64,000 bases of DNA from Amoebidium appalachense (Eukaryota > Ichthyosporea): positions 1,054,001 to 1,118,000 of the forward strand of contig CAVNZM010000006.1 of assembly GCA_963693365.1 (NCBI GenBank), read 5' to 3'. Under the pieces are notes generated by a model. The model saw only the letters and a list, made by a program, of their open reading frames with translations. It ran no database searches and was not told the DNA's origin. A program made the position numbers and the translations under genes. How positions within the stretch are numbered: the stretch's first letter is position 1; every line of letters begins with the position of its first letter. Shown here in pieces: positions 38,998 through 64,000 of the stretch.

Positions 38998-39920
38998 AGG
39001 CAATTATGGGCTGGAGGGAGTGGAAAGAAGGCGAGAACAGTGAAGCGATAGTATGTGGAGTTGGTATAGAAAATAAGAGAGCAGAGCCTGAGAGTGCCGT
39101 GAGGGGCTGACAGGCGGCGGGGGCGGCGGCATGCAACCCGGCAGGGGGCAGGGACGGGGGAGAGGGAGGAGGGGGGGGGGGGAGAGAGAGAGGGTCTTGC
39201 ATACAGTCGGTCTAATAGTGTCGCACTCCCCCGTCCCCAAAACCACCATATGCTAATTGATGGTTTGTAGATGGTCATGACGCTACTGTTTAGCACCCGG
39301 GTGCAAATGATCTCGTGCATGCATGGAATAATTGAAATTGCCACGTACGGCCATGCATGCCCATGCACATGCACATGCCAAGCCATGATTTAATAACCGA
39401 GCATGTACATGGCCTTTGCCAATGCCATTTTTTTTACCTAAAACACCTATGTATGCTAAAAGACCGCGGCACGTTTCTAACAAACATGTTCGGCGTTGTA
39501 AGGCACTGTGACAAGCTTACAGCCGTCTTTCACACAGGCTCGTTGTCTGATAGGCTTTTGTATAATCAAAAATTTCTGCCTGGATCTCGCGCGGCTGTGA
39601 CCTGAGAATTTCCGCCATCAACAAATTACACATTCTTTCACAGAATAACCAAATATAGGTATAGAAGAAAGACAGTGATTAGCTCTTAATGCAATTTACA
39701 CTTTTATGCTACAGTATTTAGACTGTCCCACATTCTTCCCCAAAATTCTTGACCCAGTCGGAGTTCGGTCGAGCTCCCACTCAGTACTACATACTAACCT
39801 TACTAACTACCACTTTTTTCAAGACTATATATTTGATTCTCTATTACTCCACATATTCTATTAAGCATTCCCTACCTTATACACACTTTATATGGCATTC
39901 CCTACTACCCTCTTGGCCTC
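38998..39920. other. Region between the Cys-rich exon and the ADO gene
   Basis: Probably contains upstream intron or exons of the minus-strand Cys-rich gene and the promoter of the plus-strand ADO gene. No signal-peptide-like exon could be supported. The last 250 bp before the ADO start are AT-rich. Confidence 0.35.
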
Positions 39921-49190
<9,270 letters not shown>

Positions 49191-49485
49191 ACAGAGAAAG
49201 ATACAAAGTGATGTCTCTTATTTCGAATTGTTTTTCTTGTTTAGGCGTTTTGGCTGGTGGTGTGTTCTGTTTAGGGCAGTGTCAAGTTTCAAACGTATCC
49301 ATCGTGTTTTCTTTCCTTTTTTTTTGTCAATCATGTTTTTCCCCCTTTTAAGGGTGATTATAAGGGTGAATGGAGAAGAGGTGTGTTGTGTGTTTTTGTG
49401 TTTGGGGGAAAGGGGAGGTGAGGAAGAAAAGAGGGGGTGGGTGCAGGGGGAAGAGGGAGGGAGGCAGGAGTGGGGGGTGGTGTGT

Positions 49486-49516
<31 letters not shown>

Positions 49517-51044
49517 GGGGGGGGGTAGTGGTGGTGGGGGGGGGGGGGTAGTGGTGGTGGTGGGGGGGGGGGGGGGGGGGGGGGGGGAGGATCATGTTAC
49601 AGATAGCTTTTGGGGGCACATCCGAATGTATGAGATTAGAGCTATCGGATTGGCTATATCGTTAGACCTCGTACTTGTCTTTTGGTGTCGTAGATTTAGG
49701 CCCATATTTGGCAGACTGGGGCAAGGGTCTGATTTGATTGGCCTGTAGTCACGAGTGCCCCACTGGTGGGCTCTACAACGAATGAATGTCGAAGAGCAGA
49801 TAATCGTCGATGACTGTGTGTGCACGTGTGCAAACAACCCCCCCCCCCCCCCCCCCCTTCCCCGCCCGGCCTGCCTGTCACCACCACTACACTCACACCC
49901 ACACGTAACACACGCGGCCCATGCTTCACGTGTAATAAAATATTGCCCACTGCACCTCAGGCTGGCTAAATAGTACGTATGTGTGTACAGACTCTGAGCC
50001 GTTTACGTGCATGTACGTGACACTGTGTGTGTGTGTTACGTTACACATGCACACACGTGTGCACACAACACACGCGCACAGACACAGCATACACATGTGC
50101 ACAAACATGTGGAGCACACGTACGTACACACAACACTGCAGCCGAGACACGTGACACGCACTCGCATGCAGACACTTGCTCTGGCCCACATGCGCCAAGG
50201 GCTCCTGGCCAGCCATGGCCAGGAGGCCTTGCCATACGCACACCCGACCTGCCCCCCACAACGGTATAGATCACCTACCAGTGACTTCACTATATTGCTT
50301 AAGAAAACCAGGGTAGCTACGCAACGGTTGTACAAATACCATCAAATTTGCCTGTAGCTATAACTGATAATAATTTGCACATGTGTAATACTATGATGGA
50401 TATCGATATCCAAAAATCCACACATGTGCGTACCTATAACTGTACGGCTGCGGCACCATACCACACACAGCTCATACGAACTTTAATTTCGATTATGAAC
50501 GAGAGTCATGTCTGACACGGTTACGTACACGTAATATTGTAACATACGCGTGCACCTACCACTCTACCGGTACCTGTGTAGCACCCAAAGTCAGAGATTA
50601 GTTCATTTAGACCATCATATCTACCATCTTAGCCTAGGCGTTTAGAAACGTTGGCAGCATATATACTATTACTCCACACACAGAGCTCTGTACATGGGTG
50701 TGGGCCTTATCAAGCATCCAGCATATACCCGAAAGCAATCACTTATGCATCGCGTGCTATGTGTGTGATGCCATACTTTGATGTGGTGTGTAAAATTAAT
50801 ATTTGACAGCGTCTACACGCACGGTTGTGTTTAAATATTGGTGCAAGTGTGTTCTTGGAACCCCAATACCTGAAAATGGTCTCCCGTGTCTCAAGTAAAC
50901 AGCGTGAACCATTCTATATGCATCTTACGTACAGTATGTACAAAAAACATAAAAAAATTTCCCCCCAAAAAAATCAAAAATAAAATCAGCCATTCGATGC
51001 ATTATACCTATTTCGTACATACCATACCCAAAAATCAAATCCAA
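49191..51044. other. Convergent intergenic region between ADO and the PIN-like gene
   Basis: Contains G tracts (49501-49525, about 49562-49587), a C tract (about 49839-49857) and an AATAAA at 49934-49939, 744 bp past the ADO stop, which could be a poly(A) signal if the 3' UTR is long. The portion 50260-51040 is AT-rich and non-repetitive. No gene is supported. Confidence 0.4.
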
Positions 51045-52043
51045 TCATTCATAGAGTTGGGGATACTGCTCCAAAAAGAAATACAGCCCCAGAATCACAG
51101 GCAAAGAGACCACCGTACCAAACGTAATTGATTGGTTCAACAGGTCAGCGTGCACCTTAAAGTATCGCGCAAACGAGTATGGGGTGATGGCTTGTGGCAT
51201 AACAGCCTGCATTGTTACCACCTTCCACTCCACCCCCCTTAACCCAATCGCATACGCTACAACCCCCATGGAAACGGGGGATACAAAAAACCGCAAGAAA
51301 AACGAAACACACAGAAGCAACCTCTGTCCAGCCGGCGGGAAAAAGTTATCTGAACAATAAAGGGTATATCCCACATTGAAAAATGCTATCCCGGTCAGGC
51401 ACGCACTGAACATGTTAAAGAAATTGCTCATCATCTTGGGCGGCACGTGCGTCGGGTCTATCTTATACGCCATTAACGAATACAAAATTCCCGTAATAGC
51501 CGAGTAGATAAACGTGTTACTGAATAACCGCGTCAGAACCGCCTTTGCCAGCTTCGCCGCAAAAGCGCGCTTTTCCTTCCTTCTATTTATAGACTGTGCA
51601 TCCCTTCCTCTACCCTCGCTCACTTTGTGCGGTTGCGTGATAACGTCATTACTTTCACTCCCGGGGGACACCTCCAATGTACTCGGGTCTGCCGGTGCCT
51701 CGCTCGTACCCTCTCTGTGCCCAGCTACCAGTGCTGACTTTGTAGATTTGGGCGAGGCCTCTGGCAGCTTGCTGGTGGCTGTGTGGTTGCCCTGTTGGGA
51801 CTGCAGCAAACCCATATTAGGCAGGTCAGCGGGTGCTTATGCAGTGAATGCTCCTTAGTGTTATGAGAGGTCATGCTTGGGCAAGGGGCTTAACTACTCC
51901 CTGTTATCGCTTCTCTATAATGTAAACCCCCCCCTCCCCCCCCCCCCCCCCGGGTGCATGCTAACAAGAGCCGATAACTTTAAGTAACAGTGTGCTCTTT
52001 CATCAAAGACATTCCCCTCTCCCAGCCCCCCCCCCCCCCCTCC

Positions 52044-52088
<45 letters not shown>

Positions 52089-53285
52089 ACAGAGAGGAAG
52101 AGAGAAAAACACATACATGCACATACGCACACACACACACACATCACTAACAACAATCAACCACATCACCCTCCCACTGCCTAAGCCACACGTTTTCGTC
52201 ATGTGCTTGACTATATTCACAATATCTACACAAGGAAAGGGAATGGTCGATCCCCCCCCCCTCCCCCCCCCCCCTCTCCCCATCCCCCCCCCCCCCCCAA
52301 AAAAAAAAAAAAGGGAGGAAGGGGGGGGGGGGGGGGGGGCATTATTTTATTTTATTTTATTTTACTTTTTAATTTTTTTGAGGGGGGGGGGGTGCACATG
52401 ACAGCTACATCCGGAAAAGCCCATTGAATGTGACGGAATTATTTGCCTCGACCGGGTTATAAGGGTAGTCACATAGTTCCAACTGCATTATGTGCCTAAC
52501 ACAACCATACACGACTGTTACATCTGTAAAGCTTCCTAACACTCCCTTTCCGTTAGAAAAAGTTTCATTTCCATTAATGACGCCTCGGTATTGACGCTTT
52601 GAGTCCTATACACGCAACATAAAATATGTGAAGCACATACCTGCTGCCCTAGCTGCACCTGGATGGACTCACCCGTCAGCTGCACATCTTCAAGTTGCTG
52701 CTCCAAGGGTTCACTCTCCCCATCTCCTTTCCTCTCCTTCGCTGCAAGTTCTTTCTCCGCACCCACCAACTCATAGAGTGTAACAAGCACCGGCGTAATG
52801 GAGAGATGTCGCGTCACCACACAGAAAACGAGAAGATAATCAACAGAAGACCCATACGCGGCAAGAATGATAGGAATGCCAACGACCATGACGTTTGGGA
52901 ACCCCAACACGGCAAACCAAGTGACCACCCAGTCTAGGCGCAGATATTTTTCCCGCTTGAGAATCTTGAAGATGTATGCGCATATGAATATGCCAGATGA
53001 GACAAACCAAGGCCTGGACTATGACCACAGCAAGAACAAGCGGGTTGGCGTTGTATCTATGGGCAAGGGAAAAACAAGAAAATGAGCAGCTGTGTTCAAA
53101 CCTGTGCATTTTTCTCTTCCATCTAAGCTTTTTCAATCTCTTCCCATGTATTCCAATTCAGTCAACTCCTTATCATTTACACCATCACAGTTCACTGATG
53201 TGTGGTGGTGATGTGTCATCGGCGGGGTGCTGGGAGGCGACGACAGGGAAAGAAGGGGCACTTTTTTTTTTTTTTTTTTTTTGGT

Positions 53286-53317
<32 letters not shown>

Positions 53318-54341
53318 GGGGGGGAATGCTATTATTGCATTAATTTGGGAAGATCACACAGCTTTTCAAAAAACTTATGTTAACCTATTTAGTGAGAAAA
53401 GCAAGGGCGCGGGCACATTTGTAAACATCAGTTCCTTGTGCAATTTCCGAAGTCCCACACTCGTTGGTCTCGGGCACACAAAGCTTCGACAATTGGGCAC
53501 CGTTTACGGGGATGATGTGCACTTACAGGTTTGTCTTTGAAAGCACACCAAAGGTCAGGGCAGGAATGCTGATGATGACCAAAAAACTCTCAAGGCCCTA
53601 CAGGTGCAGCCGTCAGTACTGCAGAGGTGCTATATCGACCGCTTCCTGCTACCTATGCTGATAACCACTTCAACTCCTACAGCTGTACCAATGCCTCCAT
53701 GGATGGTAGGCGAAGTCCCTCTTATGGCTGAATGTACAATGTATGGAGAAACAGTGTAGGACATGATAGTTTGTGGTATGTATGCTACAAAGAAAAAAAT
53801 CCCTGTGTTATCCTATTTCACTCCCATTCGCATGCTTTGGTATATGTCGCGCTTGCGATCCACATCAGTCCATTATTCGATCAGTGGAATCATGTAATGG
53901 GTGCAAGGATCAATTCAACATAACATCTTTCGAATCCAGGTATCATGAACGCCCAGTAATCAGGAATGGTATAGCCATGTTGGAAAAAATAAGACTTCGG
54001 AACCCTACACAATGCATCACTGTGCAAGCATGTGCAAAAATCCCGTTGTCCGTACAAGGGCTGTGATGTCCTTGTTGTCAAAAGACTCGCCTGGTTGTGT
54101 TCTAACCAGAACCCTTGCCATCATCACGGCATAATTGCTTGATAGAAAAAGCGCTATCGTGAGTGTTTCGTTTCGAAACAACATTAAGTGCTAGGGCAGG
54201 ATGACCACAGTTCGTCACAAAGCCAGCACATACCTCGAACCCAGACACAGTGATGTAGTTGAAACGGCCAGCCAGCCAGCCCAGGCCTATTGCAGCGTAC
54301 ATGGGTACAAAGTTGTTGATGGTCTCAGTCACGGCACTCAT
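51045..54341 (-). CDS. PIN-like / auxin efflux carrier family membrane transporter, 4 exons
   Basis: Member of the auxin-efflux-carrier (AEC, Mem_trans) superfamily of membrane transporters. Substrate is unknown; plant PINs carry auxin and fungal relatives have other roles. Exons in transcript order: 54341-54234, 53597-53527, 53013-52641, 51800-51045; total 1308 nt, 435 aa, phases 0, 2, 0. The N-terminal half has about five hydrophobic segments (NNFVPMYAAIGLGWLAG, LVIISIPALTFGVLS, SSGIFICAYIF, WFAVLGFPNVMVVGIPIILA, LLVFCVVT). The GFPNVMVVGIPI block corresponds to the family's conserved LPNTLVMGIP motif. A charged cytosolic loop of roughly 100 residues follows (ELVGAEKELAAKERKGDGE to RRKEKRAF). 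Five more membrane segments follow (from FIYSAITGILYSLM to VVSLPVILGLYFFLEQYP). The exon 4 acceptor was placed at CTGCAG to keep phase. It is convergent with ADO and divergent from PSME3. Confidence 0.88.
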
Positions 54342-55014
54342 TCTTGCGGTTAGAACTCGAACTTACGGGGTTCACCAACTGCAAGCATTTATAGTCTGCC
54401 ACCTGCACACCTTGTGCAAGTCAGTGTGTCAAGAACCAAAAACAATGCGTTACTTTAACTGTAAGGAAGAGTTGTGCATAAATAGGTGCTTGCGGCCTGC
54501 ATGCTTAAGCCCTCTCGTGTAGCTACGCATGCTGTTCGTGCTCGTGTGCCTATGAAAAAACCACTTGAAAGTTGATCATAATCGAAGAAAACTGTCGGAA
54601 ACTTGAACAGAAAACACGAGGAAAAAGGAAACAGGACTGGTCAAGTGAGCCCTGACGTCATTGTGACACAGAGAAAGCCAATCACTAAGAAAAAGCATTT
54701 TCGTGGGAAAACACGGGATATTTTGAGAAAATTGTACATTCAAAGCTTGACAACTCATGCGATTTCATGCGCGTTGTCAGGCAGCAGGATTTGGAGACAT
54801 TTGGAAGGACGTTACGCAAAATGTGATGACGTCATATCAGGATCTTGATTGGGGCCCATGTGCAAAGTCTCCGGGTGCCACAAACCAAGTTGAAAGGTTT
54901 CTGTGTTACTTTTTGTTGTTACGAGTCAAAAAGGTGTTATTATTATAGTTCTTTTGCTACATAGTGAATAAGTTTATTTTCTATTGTATTTTCAAGTAGT
55001 GTATAATTGACAAA
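54342..55014. promoter_or_regulatory. Shared bidirectional promoter with two TGACGTCA palindromes
   Basis: 673 bp separate the divergent start codons of the PIN-like gene and the PSME3 homologue. Two perfect CRE/bZIP-type octamers TGACGTCA lie at 54653-54660 and 54827-54834, 174 bp apart. The second sits in GATGACGTCATATC. No C/G tract or microsatellite is present, unlike the neighbouring introns. Shared regulation is inferred from the arrangement. Confidence 0.5.
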
Positions 55015-62653
<7,639 letters not shown>

Positions 62654-62747
62654 GTGATCATGGCAACACTCCGATACCACACGACACTGTTTATGGTCAT
62701 GTGATCATGGCAACACTCCGGTACCACACGACACTGTTTATGGTCAA
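62654..62747 (+). repeat. 47-bp tandem duplication
   Basis: GTGATCATGGCAACACTCCG begins at 62654 and again at 62701, each followed by CACACGACACTGTTTATGGT. One substitution is seen near the middle. Confidence 0.85.
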
Positions 62748-64000
62748 TGACATGGCATCGATATCGAAGGTTTCTGTGTCCTTTTGGTTTCTTTGTTAAC
62801 AAATTAAACATAGAAATACTGTGCAGGTACATTTCAATACATATGATCTAATTAGAGTGGGTGAAATGCACTGTTTTACTTTCCGTTGGGCATGCATATT
62901 TACTAAATCATTGAGCTTTGCCGCAGTTACACTGCCATCTTCAGTTGTCACCAACTTCAACTTTTTTCTGTTGTGCAACTTCTGAGCATGTCCAAACGGT
63001 GTGTGCCGCTGAGCGCCTATGTCACGACATGACGATGTAGTATGCATAGCTAATATCGAAAGATAAAAGAGACATCTGCCAGCTTCAGGTTGGCTGCAGC
63101 TGTCAACCTGCGTCATACAAAACAAACAAAACAAACTGTTTACTGACTATTCCACAGATCAGGATCTTCCTTTGCCATCGGCTTGTGTTACAATTGGTCT
63201 CCATTCAGTCGTGTTGTGCACTGAAGCCCCGCGTGATGGCGGCACATGGTTTTTCCTTCACTACCAATACTAGGCCTATTAGGTGACCAGCTGTAGCTGA
63301 GTGCCGCGGCTGCGGCATCATGCGGCGTAGCTAAACTACAGCCTGTGACAGCTGAGATCTAGAAACTGGACTATTACTTGGTCTCAACCTGCTGGCATGG
63401 TGACCAGCATGCAGCTCTTTGCCTGAGGGCCACAACATAACTCACCGGATGAACAATTTTGCCTAAGTAGATGGTGGCCATGGGTCCTCTTTTTCAAGAG
63501 TTCAAGAATTTCACACCCTGATTCACCCTAGTCTATAGACCGGCCTATATCTACATATCCAATAGGCGTGCATACCGGCACTTTTCCGATCTTGTTTGGA
63601 TGCAGAGTACACCAATCAAAAATCGTATATATCAACGAAACTTTACGAAAGCTATTTGACAGGTGCGAAGGTACGGATTGATTGGCTATCGAACCCAAAT
63701 TTGATAGCTCAAGTCTCACTAAACCTGCCAGTCCCGCCAAGTGACGCAGCCTATGCAGTGTGCACGGTCTACTGACCGCGTAAACCAACTAGATGGATTG
63801 TTGGTTTTTTTTTGAGTGATTTAGTAAATCTATACATGAGCTGCATGTACTACCCAGGTAGTCTACTCTACCTTCTACGGTGCTGATTGGTCATCGATCA
63901 GTGATCGGTGATACACTCAAACCCCTTCGGAAGCTAGAACTTTTTCTTTTAAAGTTATTTTTTTATTCAATTGGCAACTTCGTACGGCATTGTCAATAAG
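62748..64000. other. Terminal interval without a supported gene
   Basis: Non-repetitive, moderately AT-rich. The minus strand has open stretches of about 110 codons (62796-63134) and 86 codons (63528-63788), but neither has a recognisable domain or convincing splice context. A B-box-like string (GGGTTCGATAGCC, minus, near 63690) has no tRNA fold. Confidence 0.4.

Noticed and set aside
62796-63134. 112-codon minus-strand frame past PSME3
   Set aside because: A CAG lies upstream on that strand, but no domain, partner exon or compositional signal supports coding.

Overview
This window is nuclear DNA from an intron-rich eukaryote. Genes are split into many short exons joined by GT-AG introns of several hundred bp to over 2 kb. 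The introns are packed with homopolymer C/G tracts, (CA)n and (CT)n microsatellites and minisatellites. Coding exons look ordinary and give clear matches to animal-like and pan-eukaryotic proteins. The mix of an animal-type PA28-gamma proteasome activator, an animal/plant-type thiol dioxygenase and a PIN/AEC carrier (a family absent from animals) suggests an intron-rich protist, perhaps a unicellular relative of animals or fungi, or an alga. The lineage cannot be fixed from sequence alone.

Layout. (1) 822-25994 (+): a 35-exon RRP12 homologue (ribosome export/biogenesis, about 1266 aa). It has one apparent 1-nt frameshift in a C-rich part of exon 8, and its introns hold SINE-like elements, a 47-bp acceptor array and a 2.3-kb 20-bp minisatellite. 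(2) 27641-28603 (-): an intronless Ser/Thr protein kinase, tail-to-tail with RRP12, with a TATA/CCAAT promoter. (3) About 28.9-36 kb: a repeat-rich interval with no gene I can support. (4) 36004-37112 (-): exon-like fragments of an unidentified gene. (5) 38420-38992 (-): the terminal exon of a Cys-rich, N-glycosylation-rich, probably extracellular protein. (6) 39921-49190 (+): a complete 8-exon cysteamine/N-terminal-cysteine dioxygenase (ADO) homologue, 276 aa. (7) 51045-54341 (-): a 4-exon PIN-like/auxin-efflux-carrier family transporter, 435 aa. (8) 55015-62021 (+): a PA28-gamma (PSME3) homologue, head-to-head with the transporter across a 673-bp promoter that carries two TGACGTCA palindromes. 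(9) 62022-64000: no supported gene.

The genes do not form one pathway. RRP12 acts in ribosome assembly, PSME3 in nuclear proteolysis, ADO in oxygen-dependent thiol or N-degron chemistry, and the PIN-like protein in membrane transport.

The most novel material is non-coding. It includes a tRNA-derived SINE-like family (A and B boxes, then body, C tract and A tract) with several copies inside introns. There is a polarity-restricted set of C(n)A(n)/T(n)G(n) tracts, and a recurring acceptor motif ending CCAATCAG/CGAATCAG that resembles a fused branch point and 3' splice site. One intron end carries a tandem array of that acceptor region. All calls come from reading the sequence; exon joins were checked by reading-frame phase and by recalled similarity to human family members, not by database search.
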